Of a stretch of 9,016 bases of DNA, positions 1 through 7,086 are shown in pieces. The notes under the pieces were generated by a model. The model had not been told where the DNA came from. It ran no database searches and saw only the letters and a list, made by a program, of their open reading frames with translations. The stretch comes from Rhizobiales bacterium UBA697 (lineage in GTDB: Bacteria; Pseudomonadota; Alphaproteobacteria; Rhizobiales; Ancalomicrobiaceae). The DNA lies in the NCBI GenBank assembly GCA_002298965.1, contig DBMN01000031.1, forward strand, positions 1 to 9,016, in the 5' to 3' direction. Each line of letters opens with the position of its first letter. Within the stretch, counting starts at the first letter, position 1. Both the position numbers and the translations under genes were made by a program.

Positions 1-846
1 GGCCCCAACGGCTCGGGCAAGACGACGACCATCCGCATGATCTGCGGCCTGCTGACCCCCGACGCCGGCGAGGGCCGCGTGCTCGGCCACGACGTGCGCA
101 CCGAGAGCCGGGCGATCAAACGCCGGGTCGGCTACATGACGCAGCGCTTCTCCTTCTACGAGGACCTGACGATCGAGGAGAACCTCGATTTCGTCGCCCG
201 TCTCTACGAGCTCGAGCCGCGGCGCGACTTCGTCAACCGTACGCTCGCCGACCTCGGCCTGACCTCGCGCCGCGACCAGCTCGCCGGCACGCTGTCGGGC
301 GGTTGGAAGCAGCGCCTGGCGCTCGCCGCCTGCATCATGCACCAGCCCGACCTGCTGCTGCTCGACGAGCCGACGGCCGGCGTCGACCCCAAGGCGCGGC
401 GCGACTTCTGGGACGAGATCCACAAGCTCGCCGCCGACGGCCTGACCGTGCTGGTCTCGACCCACTACATGGACGAGGCCGAGCGCTGCCATCGCATCGC
501 CTACATCTCCTACGGCAGGCTGCTGGCGACCGGGCGGGTCGACGACGTGGTCGAGGGCGCCGGCCTGACCACCTTCGTCGCCCGCGACGCGCCGGCCGAA
601 CTGGCGACCGCCCTCGAGGGGATGCCCGGCGTCGATCAGGTCGCGCCCTTCGGTTCGACGCTGCACGTCGTCGGCTCGGACGGGCCGCTCCTCGCCGCCA
701 CCCTCGAACGGGTGACGGCGGAGACCGGCGTCGCCTTCGCCCGCGGCGAGACCAGCCTCGAGGACGTCTTCATCCAGTTCATGGCGCGTGCCCAGGACAA
801 CATGGGCGCGGCGTCGTCCGGCAGCGGGCGGGGAGGGCGGCCGTGA
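1..846 (+). CDS. ABC-2 type exporter ATP-binding protein (5' end cut by window)
   Basis: Cytoplasmic ATPase of an ABC exporter. The frame is open from base 1 and begins inside the Walker A motif (GPNGSGKTTT), so the real start and roughly 30-40 N-terminal residues lie outside the window; the first ATG in view (37) is internal. Seen in order: a Q-loop region (YMTQRFSFYEDLT), the ABC signature LSGGWKQR (bases 292-315), Walker B LLLLDEP followed by TAGVDP, and the H-loop STHYMDEAERC. The C-terminal third, ending in EDVFIQFMA, resembles the extra domain of ABC-2 drug or polysaccharide exporter ATPases. Tryptophan follows LSGG, as I recall for YbhF/YhiH-like ATPases. The stop overlaps the start of the permease at 843, so the two are translationally coupled. 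A membrane-fusion protein gene upstream would be expected for a YbhG-F-S-R-like exporter, but it is not visible. The substrate is unknown. Confidence 0.93.
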   Translation, partial: GPNGSGKTTTIRMICGLLTPDAGEGRVLGHDVRTESRAIKRRVGYMTQRFSFYEDLTIEENLDFVARLYELEPRRDFVNRTLADLGLTSRRDQLAGTLSGGWKQRLALAACIMHQPDLLLLDEPTAGVDPKARRDFWDEIHKLAADGLTVLVSTHYMDEAERCHRIAYISYGRLLATGRVDDVVEGAGLTTFVARDAPAELATALEGMPGVDQVAPFGSTLHVVGSDGPLLAATLERVTAETGVAFARGETSLEDVFIQFMARAQDNMGAASSGSGRGGRP

Positions 847-1982
847 TCGATCTGACCCTCTCGCGCGCCCGGCTCTGGGCGGTTCTGGTGAAGGAGTTCA
901 TCCAGATGCGGCGCGACCGCATCACCTTCGCCATGATGCTCGGCGTGCCGATCATGCAGTTGCTGCTCTTCGGCTTCGCCATCAACTCCGACCCGAAGCG
1001 CCTGCCGACCGCGCTGCTCGACATGGACGGCGGTCACTATTCGCGCGCCGTCGTCACCGCGCTCGAGACCTCCGGCTACTTCCGCTTCGAATTTCGTCCG
1101 AAGACGCTGGAGGAGGGCGAACACCTGATCGCCTCCGGCCAGGCGGTGTTCCTGGTGACGATCCCGTCCGATCTCGGCGCCCGCGTCGATCGCGGCGACC
1201 GCCCGCAGATCCTGATCGATGCCGACGCCACGGATCCTGCCGCCTCGTCGGGTGCCGTCGGCGCCCTCGGCTCGGTCGCCCAGAAGGCGCTCACCCGCGA
1301 GAAGGGCGAGGCGGCGGAGGTCGACGCCCAGCAGGACAAGCGGCTCGAGATCGTCGCCCACCGGCGTTACAACCCGGAGGGCGTGTCGCAATACAACATC
1401 GTCCCCGGCCTCCTCGGCGTCATCCTGCAGATGACCATGGTGATGATGACCGCCATGGGCCTCACCCGCGAGACCGAGCGCGGCACGATGGAGAACCTGC
1501 TCGCCATGCCGGCGACGCCGATGGAGATCATGCTCGGCAAGGTCCTGCCCTTCCTCGGCGTCGGCGCGGTGCAGGTGGCGGTGGTGCTGGTGGCGGCCAA
1601 GGTGCTGTTCGGCGTGCCCTTCGTCGGATCGCTGACGCTGCTGATCTTCTGCGTGCTGACCTTCGTGCTGTCGCTGGTGCTGATGGGCTATTTCATCTCC
1701 ACCTTCGCCGCGACGCAGATGCAGGCGATGCAGCTGACCTTCTTCTTCTTCATGCCGTCGCTGATGCTGTCGGGCTTCATGTTCCCCTTCTCCGGCATGC
1801 CCGGCTGGGCGCAGGCGATCGGCGAATGCTTTCCGCTGACGCATTTCCTCCGGATCATCCGCGCGGTGATGCTGAAGGGCGCCGACATCCCGGCCATCGC
1901 CTGGGAATGGTCGATGCTGCTGGTCTTCATCCTCGTCTATGCCGCGGTCGCCCTGTCGCGCTCGCGCAAGACGCTGGATTGA
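843..1982 (+). CDS. ABC-2 type transporter permease
   Basis: Inner-membrane subunit paired with the upstream ATPase, 379 aa, the usual length for YbhS/YbhR/YhhJ-type permeases. The start is GTG at 843, which overlaps the preceding TGA by 4 nt and follows a purine-rich GGGGAGGG stretch; the next in-frame ATG would delete the conserved N-terminus. Visible architecture: a short cytoplasmic N-terminus (VKEFIQMRRDR), TM1 at about residues 28-47, a large extracytoplasmic domain up to about residue 175, then five hydrophobic segments. The sequence RETERGTMENLLAMP from about residue 209 is the conserved cytoplasmic coupling region of ABC-2 permeases. The C-terminus is short and basic (LSRSRKTLD). Family knowledge suggests export of drugs or other hydrophobic compounds as a homo- or heterodimer. 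No second permease follows, so a homodimer or a partner encoded elsewhere is inferred. Confidence 0.93.
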   Translation: MIDLTLSRARLWAVLVKEFIQMRRDRITFAMMLGVPIMQLLLFGFAINSDPKRLPTALLDMDGGHYSRAVVTALETSGYFRFEFRPKTLEEGEHLIASGQAVFLVTIPSDLGARVDRGDRPQILIDADATDPAASSGAVGALGSVAQKALTREKGEAAEVDAQQDKRLEIVAHRRYNPEGVSQYNIVPGLLGVILQMTMVMMTAMGLTRETERGTMENLLAMPATPMEIMLGKVLPFLGVGAVQVAVVLVAAKVLFGVPFVGSLTLLIFCVLTFVLSLVLMGYFISTFAATQMQAMQLTFFFFMPSLMLSGFMFPFSGMPGWAQAIGECFPLTHFLRIIRAVMLKGADIPAIAWEWSMLLVFILVYAAVALSRSRKTLD

Positions 1983-2083
1983 GGGACGAAGCCGCGCGGG
2001 TGAAGGGAAGGGGAGCCATGCCGCGCCCCCATTGCCTTCGCCGTCGTGGCGATGCATCACGGACGGTATCCAAGGAGCCGCCC

Positions 2084-2608
2084 ATGCAGATCCGCGACGC
2101 CGTCGACGCCGACCTCGAGACCATCCGCGCCATCTACAACGACGCCGTCGCCACCACGACGGCGATCTGGAACGAGCGCCTCGTCGATCTCGCCGACCGC
2201 AGGGCCTGGGCGGAGGTGCGCCGCGCCCTCGGCTATCCGATCCTCGTGGCGGTCGACGACGGCGGTACCGTGCTCGGCTATGCCTCCTTCGGCGACTGGC
2301 GCGCCTTCGAGGGCTATCGCCACACGGTGGAGCACTCCGTCTACGTCGATCGCACGGCGCGCGGCCGCGGCGTCGGCGAGGCGTTGATGCGGGCGCTGAT
2401 CGACCGGGCGCGGGGCCTGCACAAGCACGTCATGGTCGCCGGCATCGAGGCCGAGAACGCCGTCTCGATCCGCCTGCACGAGCGCCTCGGCTTCGTGAAG
2501 ACCGGCTTGATGCCGCAGGTCGGCACCAAGTTCGGCCGCTGGCTCGATCTCGCCTTCCTCCAGCTCCGCCTCGACGACCGCACCGACCCCGACTCGCTCG
2601 CCCGCTGA
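2084..2608 (+). CDS. GNAT N-acetyltransferase, phosphinothricin/methionine-sulfone acetyltransferase type
   Basis: Cytoplasmic acetyl-CoA-dependent N-acetyltransferase of 174 aa. The start ATG at 2084 has AAGGAG six bases upstream and gives the family-typical N-terminus MQIRDAVDADLETIRAIYND. An in-frame ATG at 2018 would add 22 basic residues with no family resemblance, and its GGGGAG lies only 2 nt away, so I prefer 2084. Seen: the Arg-rich acetyl-CoA pyrophosphate-binding motif RGRGVG (residues 93-98), the preceding strand EHSVYVD, and the tail AENAVSIRLHERLGFVKTG followed by VGTKFGRWLDLAFLQL, which are hallmarks of the PAT/BAR/MddA subgroup. Members acetylate phosphinothricin, methionine sulfoximine or methionine sulfone; the physiological substrate here cannot be read from sequence. 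It sits 101 nt after the permease and is probably a separate or weakly linked unit. The function class is secure, the substrate is not. Confidence 0.92.
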   Translation: MQIRDAVDADLETIRAIYNDAVATTTAIWNERLVDLADRRAWAEVRRALGYPILVAVDDGGTVLGYASFGDWRAFEGYRHTVEHSVYVDRTARGRGVGEALMRALIDRARGLHKHVMVAGIEAENAVSIRLHERLGFVKTGLMPQVGTKFGRWLDLAFLQLRLDDRTDPDSLAR

Positions 2609-2789
2609 GGCGCGAAGGCCCCCTCGACGCCTCCGAAGGCGACGCCTCGCCCCACCTCGAGGGGTGGGCGGCGGCCGACGTGCCGTGTCCTGACGACGTC
2701 GGGGACCTCTTCACCTCGTACGTGCAGAGGCGAAGGGCATCGCCTTTCGCCGAAACCGCCCCGGCGGCGCGGCTCGAGGCGACCTCGGC
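2609..2789. other. Non-coding stretch with tandem hairpins after the acetyltransferase gene
   Basis: No credible gene is seen here. At least three inverted repeats follow one another: CCCACC/GGTGGG around 2652-2669, CCGACGT (2675-2681) with ACGTCGG (2696-2702), and GGCGAAGG (2729-2736) with CCTTTCGCC (2743-2751), which carries a one-base bulge. None is followed by a T tract, so none is a canonical intrinsic terminator, although they may stop or protect the acetyltransferase transcript. The minus strand stays open through this segment, but the predicted peptide is Arg/Gly/Pro-rich and matches nothing I know. The texture resembles dispersed intergenic repeats of alphaproteobacteria, which is inference only. 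Confidence 0.4.
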
Positions 2790-2910
2790 TAAAGTTTGAG
2801 GTTCGAACATCATCCTTGATTTCCTTGGGTTTTGGCGGTGTCTCCGTCGATTTTGCGCGATGCAGCAACGAATTCGAGTTGCGCACCTCAGAAAATTGAC
2901 GAATCTCTTG
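2790..2910 (+). promoter_or_regulatory. Likely promoter/operator zone of xylFGH
   Basis: This segment is clearly more AT-rich than everything around it (for example around 2791-2800, 2814-2834 and 2890-2899) and lies 150-270 bases before xylF, so it is the most likely site of the operon promoter. TTGACG at 2896-2901 and TTGATT at 2816-2821 resemble -35 boxes, but neither has a convincing -10 hexamer at 16-18 bases, so I do not assign a transcription start. An imperfect dyad, GCAAC (2865-2869) with GTTGC (2878-2882) around an AT-rich centre, has the size of a LacI- or ROK-type operator. This is positional inference. Confidence 0.35.
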
Positions 2911-2967
2911 TGCCGAAGGCGAAGCACCCGCGCGGGACCCGACGCATCCGGTCGATCCGCGAGGCCG

Positions 2968-3058
2968 CCTCCGAGGACGGGATTGAACTCCCGCCATCGA
3001 CCCGGAACCCGCCCTGCGAAGGCGGACCAGCCCTCGAACGCAGAGGGCGATCAGGAGG
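2968..3058 (+). promoter_or_regulatory. xylF leader: three hairpins enclosed by a possible SD-masking helix
   Basis: Three small stem-loops lie in a row just before xylF: CGGGA/TCCCG (2978-2982 with 2989-2993), CCGCC/GGCGG (3009-3013 with 3021-3025) and CCCTC/GAGGG (3031-3035 with 3043-3047), with loops of 6, 7 and 7 nt. CCTCC at 2968-2972 is complementary to GGAGG at 3054-3058, which is the xylF Shine-Dalgarno. Pairing them would close a multibranch structure and hide the ribosome-binding site. The complementarities are read directly; a regulatory role is inferred, and short GC-rich pairings can arise by chance. Confidence 0.3.
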
Positions 3059-3065
3059 ACTGACG

Positions 3066-4076
3066 ATGAAACTGCTTCATGTACTGGCCGGCTCCCTCAC
3101 GGCTCTGACCGTCTGCCTGCCGCTCACGATGGCTCAGGCGAGCGAGGCCGCGCCGGTCATCGGCTTCTCGATCGACGACCTGCGCGTGGAGCGTTGGGCC
3201 CGCGACCGCGACTACTTCGTCGCCGCCGCCAAGGAACTCGGTGCCACCGTCTCGGTCCAGTCGGCCGACGGCAACGAGGAGAAGCAGGTCAAGCAGATCG
3301 AGAACCTCATCGCCCAGAAGGTCGACGCGATCGTCATCGTGCCGATGAACTCCAAGGTCTTCGGCGCGGTGGTCGACGAGGCGCACAAGGCCGGCATCAA
3401 GGTGCTGTCCTATGACCGCCTGATCCTCAACGCCGACGTCGACGCCTACATCTCCTTCGACAACGAGCGCGTCGGCTTCCTGCAGGCCGAGGCCGTGCTG
3501 AAGGCGAAGCCGGAAGGCCGCTACTACATGCTCGGCGGCTCGCCGACCGACAACAACGCCAAGCTGCTGCGCGCCGGTCAGGAAAAGGCCCTGAAGCCCG
3601 CCGTCGACGCCGGCAAGATCAAGATCATCGGCTCGCAGTGGGTCAAGGAATGGAGCCCGACCGAGGCCCTCTCCATCATGGAGAACGCCCTGACGGCCAA
3701 CCAGAACAAGATCGACGCGGTCGTCGCCTCGAACGACGGCACCGCCGGCGGCGCGATCCAGGCGCTCGCGGCGCAGGGTCTCGCCGGCAAGGTGGCCGTG
3801 TCCGGTCAGGACGCCGACCTCGCCGCCATCAAGCGCGTCAAGGCGGGCACCCAGACGGTGTCGGTCTACAAGCCGCTCAAGCTGATCGCCACCGAGGCCG
3901 CCAAGCTGACCGTGTCGATGGTGCAGAAGAAGACCCCGGCCTTCAACGCCAAGCTCGACAACGGCAAGAAGTCGGTCGACAGCCTGCTGCTCACCCCGAT
4001 CCCGCTCACCAAGGACAACGTCGACCTCGTCATCACCGACGGCTTCTACACCAAGGAACAGGTCGACGGTAAGTGA
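3066..4076 (+). CDS. xylF: D-xylose ABC transporter, periplasmic substrate-binding protein
   Basis: Periplasmic high-affinity D-xylose receptor that delivers sugar to XylH. The protein is 336 aa, close to E. coli XylF (330). ATG at 3066 follows AGGAGG (3053-3058) by 7 nt and opens a classic Sec signal peptide: MKLL, a hydrophobic core, then AQA|SE with cleavage expected after Ala25. The mature part is very close to XylF throughout: the block IDDLRVERWARDRD (residues 36-49), QSADGNEEKQ, SYDRL, YISFDNERVG, GGSPTDNNAKL, IMENALTANQNKIDAVVASN, GGAIQALAAQGL and SGQDADLAAIKR are all characteristic of the xylose branch of periplasmic binding protein family 1. It is the first gene of the xylFGH operon. 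The larger open frame upstream of 3066 lacks family resemblance and was discarded. The function is as certain as sequence alone allows. Confidence 0.97.
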   Translation: MKLLHVLAGSLTALTVCLPLTMAQASEAAPVIGFSIDDLRVERWARDRDYFVAAAKELGATVSVQSADGNEEKQVKQIENLIAQKVDAIVIVPMNSKVFGAVVDEAHKAGIKVLSYDRLILNADVDAYISFDNERVGFLQAEAVLKAKPEGRYYMLGGSPTDNNAKLLRAGQEKALKPAVDAGKIKIIGSQWVKEWSPTEALSIMENALTANQNKIDAVVASNDGTAGGAIQALAAQGLAGKVAVSGQDADLAAIKRVKAGTQTVSVYKPLKLIATEAAKLTVSMVQKKTPAFNAKLDNGKKSVDSLLLTPIPLTKDNVDLVITDGFYTKEQVDGK

Positions 4077-4085
4077 CTCCTCTTC

Positions 4086-4175
4086 GATCGGAGCGGCTCC
4101 GGCCGCTCCGGTCTTCGAAGCGCATCGGCGGACCCGGCGGCCCGCCGATCGGTGCCGCCCGCGCGGGTCGCACCG
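4086..4175 (+). promoter_or_regulatory. Cluster of three hairpins between xylF and xylG
   Basis: Starting 10 nt after the xylF stop there are three adjacent stem-loops. The first pairs 4086-4096 with 4103-4113 (11 bp including one G-T, core CGGAGCGG/CCGCTCCG). The second pairs ATCGGCGG (4124-4131) with CCGCCGAT (4142-4149). The third pairs CGGTGC (4150-4155) with GCACCG (4170-4175) and encloses CCC/GGG. None has a T tract. In sugar transporter operons such structures commonly protect the 3' end of the binding-protein message or partly attenuate transcription, giving more binding protein than membrane components. That role is inferred here. Confidence 0.55.
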
Positions 4176-4311
4176 GTGACGGGAGGCAGGCGTCGAGCCC
4201 GAACGGGCAGCCGCGTATTCGTCCGCGATCGACAGAACGCCCCGCCAGAGGGAAGATCGATGCGCGCGGTACCCGGTTGAGTTCGCGGCCCGCGACGCGA
4301 GGGTGAGCGAC
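4176..4311 (+). other. Remainder of the xylF-xylG spacer, with a possible six-codon leader
   Basis: No family-like gene is present. GCCC (4197-4200) and GGGC (4205-4208) form a weak fourth hairpin. A minimal open frame at 4260-4280 reads MRAVPG then TGA and is preceded by the purine-rich AGAGGGAAG, a plausible ribosome-binding site. It lies 31 nt before the xylG start and in a different frame. It could be a translated leader or chance. Confidence 0.2.
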
Positions 4312-5850
4312 ATGGCCGAATATCTGCTCGAGATGCGCGGCATCACGAAGGAATTCTCGGGCGTCAAGGCGATCGACGGGATCGATCTGGCGGTACGTCC
4401 GGGCGAATGCGTCGGCCTGTGCGGCGAAAACGGCGCCGGCAAGTCGACGATGATGAAGGTCCTCTCCGCGGTCTATCCGTTCGGAACCTGGGAAGGCACG
4501 ATCCTCTGGGAGGGCAAGCCGCTCGAGGCGCGCTCGATCCGCGAGACCGAAGAAGCCGGCATCGTCATCATCCACCAGGAACTGATGATGGTCCCCCACC
4601 TGTCGGTGGCGGAGAACATCTTCCTCGGCTCCGAACCCACGACGGGCCTCGGCTTCATCGACTACGACGCGATGAATGCCCGCGCGAGCGAGCTGATGAA
4701 GCAGCTCAAGATGCCCGACATCAACGTCGCCCTGCCGGTGATGGCCTATTCGGGCGGCAAGCAGCAGCTGATCGAGATCGCCAAGGCGCTCAACAAGAAC
4801 GCCAAGCTGCTGATCCTCGACGAGCCGACCTCGGCGCTGACGGCTTCCGAGACGGCGACGCTGCTCGAGCTGGTCAAGGAGTTCAAGGCGCGCGGCATGG
4901 CCTGCGTCTACATCTCCCACAAGCTCGACGAGGTCGCCGAGATCGCCGACACCGTGACCGTCATCCGCGACGGCACCCATGTCGCGACCCGGCCGATGTC
5001 GGAGCTGACGACCGACCAGATCATCACCCTGATGGTCGGCCGCGAGATGAAGAACCTCTACCCGAAGACCGAACACAAGGTCGGCGAGGTGATCTTCGCG
5101 GCGAAGAACGTCACGGTCTTCGACACCACCAACACCGCGCGCAAGCTGGTCGACGACGTGTCGTTCGAGCTGCGCCGCGGCGAGATCCTCGGCATCGCCG
5201 GCCTCGTCGGCGCCGGCCGCACCGAACTCGCCTCCCACCTCTTCGGTTGCTGGAAGGGCGAGCACCACGGGCAGATCTTCCTGGAAGGCAAGGAGATCCG
5301 GGTGAGGAGCCCGCAGGACGCGGTGCGTCAGGGCATCTGCATGGTGCCCGAGGACCGCAAGCGTCACGGCATCGTGCCGCTGATGGGCGTCGGCCACAAC
5401 ATCACCATGTCGGTGCTCGGCCGCTTCACCCGGTACGGTCTGATCGACGCCGAGGAGGAGATGGCGGTCATCCAGTCGGAGATCCTCCGGATGAAGGTGA
5501 AGACCGCCCATCCGCTGCTGCCGATCGCCTCGCTGTCGGGCGGCAACCAGCAGAAGGCGGTGGTCTCCAAGATGCTGCTGCCCGAGCCCAAGGTGCTGAT
5601 CCTCGACGAGCCCACCCGCGGCGTCGACGTCGGCGCCAAATACGAGATCTACAAGCTGATCTTCGAACTCGCCGAACAGGGTGTGGCGGTGCTGATGATC
5701 TCCTCGGAACTCCCCGAGGTCCTCGGCATCTCCGACCGCGTGCTGGTGATGGGCGAGGGCGAACTTCGGGGCGACTTCCCGAATTCCGGCCTCAGCCAGG
5801 AAAAGATCCTCGCCGCCGCTCTCGGCAAGACGGACAAGGCCGCCGCCTGA
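4312..5850 (+). CDS. xylG: D-xylose ABC transporter, ATP-binding protein (two fused ABC domains)
   Basis: Cytoplasmic ATPase powering D-xylose import with XylF and XylH. It has 512 aa when started at ATG 4312, matching E. coli XylG (513). That ATG has GAGGG (4299-4303) at about 8 nt; an in-frame GTG at 4303 would add only three residues and overlaps this Shine-Dalgarno. Domain 1 has Walker A GENGAGKS (38-45), signature SGGKQQ (147-152) and Walker B LLILDEP with Asp170-Glu171. Domain 2 has the degenerate Walker A GLVGAGRT (297-304; Arg replaces Lys), signature LSGGNQQ (408-414) and Walker B LILDEPTRGVDVG with Asp432-Glu433. The Lys-to-Arg change is usual in the second domain of CUT2 (ribose/xylose-type) ATPases, leaving site 1 as the likely main hydrolysis site. 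xylH follows after 21 nt. Confidence 0.96.
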   Translation: MAEYLLEMRGITKEFSGVKAIDGIDLAVRPGECVGLCGENGAGKSTMMKVLSAVYPFGTWEGTILWEGKPLEARSIRETEEAGIVIIHQELMMVPHLSVAENIFLGSEPTTGLGFIDYDAMNARASELMKQLKMPDINVALPVMAYSGGKQQLIEIAKALNKNAKLLILDEPTSALTASETATLLELVKEFKARGMACVYISHKLDEVAEIADTVTVIRDGTHVATRPMSELTTDQIITLMVGREMKNLYPKTEHKVGEVIFAAKNVTVFDTTNTARKLVDDVSFELRRGEILGIAGLVGAGRTELASHLFGCWKGEHHGQIFLEGKEIRVRSPQDAVRQGICMVPEDRKRHGIVPLMGVGHNITMSVLGRFTRYGLIDAEEEMAVIQSEILRMKVKTAHPLLPIASLSGGNQQKAVVSKMLLPEPKVLILDEPTRGVDVGAKYEIYKLIFELAEQGVAVLMISSELPEVLGISDRVLVMGEGELRGDFPNSGLSQEKILAAALGKTDKAAA

Positions 5851-5871
5851 TCGGGCCGGCGAAGACATGCG

Positions 5872-7050
5872 ATGGGCTCTGCCATGACCTTCACCCGCAA
5901 AGACCTGCGGAATTTCCTTTCCGCCAACAAGATCGTCGCGCTGCTCGGCGTCATCGCCGTCATCTGGGCCTTCTTCGGCTACATGACCTACGATGCCGAC
6001 CTCGGCGGTTCGCAGTTCCTCACCGCGCGCAACTTCTCCAACCTGCTCCGGCAGATGGCGATCACCGGCATGCTCGCCTCCGCCATGGTCTTCGTGATCG
6101 TGGCCGGCGAGATCGACCTCTCGGTCGGTTCGCTGCTCGGCATGCTCGGCGGCATCGCCGCGGTGCTCGACGTCGTCTACCACTGGCCGCTGGCCGGAAC
6201 GATCGCGGTGGTCGTCCTGCTCGGCATCACCGTCGGCCTCTTCGTCGGCTGGCTGACCGCCTATCAGGGCATCCCGTCCTTCATCGTCACGCTCGGCGGC
6301 ATGCTGGTCTTCCGCGGCGCGGTGCTCGGTCTCACCGGCGGCATCACCGTGGCACCGGCCTCCGAGGAACTGAAGGTCATCGGTCAGGGCTATCTGCCCG
6401 GCTCGTTCGGCAACATCCTGGCGGTGGCGCTCTTCGCGCTCCTCGCGGTGATGGCCTTCCGCACCCGCGCCGGCCGCATCAAGCACGCGCTGCCGGTCTC
6501 CTCGATGCCGATCGAGATCGCCCGCCTCGCCGCCGTCGGCCTCGTCATCCTCGGCTTCATCCTGACGCTGAACAGCTATCAGGGCGTGCCGGTTCCGGTG
6601 CTGATCCTGCTCGTCATCCTCGGCGTCTTCACCATCGTCGGCAATCAGACGGTGTTCGGCCGCCGCATCTACGCCGTCGGCTCCAACCTCGAGGCGACGC
6701 GCCTGTCGGGCGTCGACGTCAATCTGGTGAAGATGCTGGTCTTCGGCCTGATGGGCCTGATGTGCGCCTTCGCCGGCCTCACCACGACCGCGCGTCTGGC
6801 CGCCGGCACCCCGTCCGCCGGCACCGGCGGCGAGCTCGACGCCATCGCCTCCTGCTTCATCGGCGGCACGTCGATGCGCGGCGGCATCGGTTCGGTGATC
6901 GGCGCGCTGGTCGGCGCGATCATCATGGCGAGCCTCGACAACGGCATGTCGATGCTCGGCGTCGAGACCTTCTGGCAGCAGATCGTCAAGGGCGTGATCC
7001 TGGTGCTCGCCGTGTGGATGGACATCGTCTCCTCCGGCAACACCCGCTGA
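5872..7050 (+). CDS. xylH: D-xylose ABC transporter, permease
   Basis: Inner-membrane channel of the CUT2 xylose importer, acting as a dimer with XylG and receiving sugar from XylF. It has 392 aa from ATG 5872 (E. coli XylH is 393). GAAG at 5861-5864 is a weak Shine-Dalgarno; an in-frame ATG at 5884 is an alternative that removes four residues and is hard to exclude. The protein is hydrophobic nearly throughout, with about ten membrane segments. The family signature EIDLSVGS is at residues 80-87, and later blocks (PSFIVTLGGMLVFRG, VFGRRIYAVGSNLEATRLSG, ASCFIGGTSMRGGIGS) are typical of xylose/ribose permeases. Placement 21 nt after xylG implies a shared transcript. It ends the operon; structured RNA and a terminator follow. 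Confidence 0.96.
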   Translation: MGSAMTFTRKDLRNFLSANKIVALLGVIAVIWAFFGYMTYDADLGGSQFLTARNFSNLLRQMAITGMLASAMVFVIVAGEIDLSVGSLLGMLGGIAAVLDVVYHWPLAGTIAVVVLLGITVGLFVGWLTAYQGIPSFIVTLGGMLVFRGAVLGLTGGITVAPASEELKVIGQGYLPGSFGNILAVALFALLAVMAFRTRAGRIKHALPVSSMPIEIARLAAVGLVILGFILTLNSYQGVPVPVLILLVILGVFTIVGNQTVFGRRIYAVGSNLEATRLSGVDVNLVKMLVFGLMGLMCAFAGLTTTARLAAGTPSAGTGGELDAIASCFIGGTSMRGGIGSVIGALVGAIIMASLDNGMSMLGVETFWQQIVKGVILVLAVWMDIVSSGNTR

Positions 7051-7086
7051 TACCGTCGGACATTGAAAATGATCGATGGTATTCCG

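Noticed and set aside
788..2083. Long plus-strand frame running through the permease into the acetyltransferase
   Set aside because: The part before 2084 is an Arg/Pro/Gly-rich shadow of the permease in another frame; the acetyltransferase has its own start and Shine-Dalgarno.
2968..3058. tRNA-like cloverleaf on the minus strand upstream of xylF
   Set aside because: Read on the minus strand, three arms and a TTCAA loop resemble a tRNA. However, the T stem does not pair correctly, the D loop lacks GG, there is no CCA end, and the would-be acceptor stem is the xylF Shine-Dalgarno. It is better explained as a leader structure.
2832..3065. N-terminal extension of xylF
   Set aside because: ATG at 3066 has an ideal AGGAGG and begins a signal peptide; the upstream residues have no family counterpart and would bury the signal.
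5191..5217. Broken Walker A in the second XylG domain as evidence of a dead gene
   Set aside because: Arg in place of Lys here is normal for the second domain of CUT2 sugar ATPases; the signature and Walker B motifs are intact.
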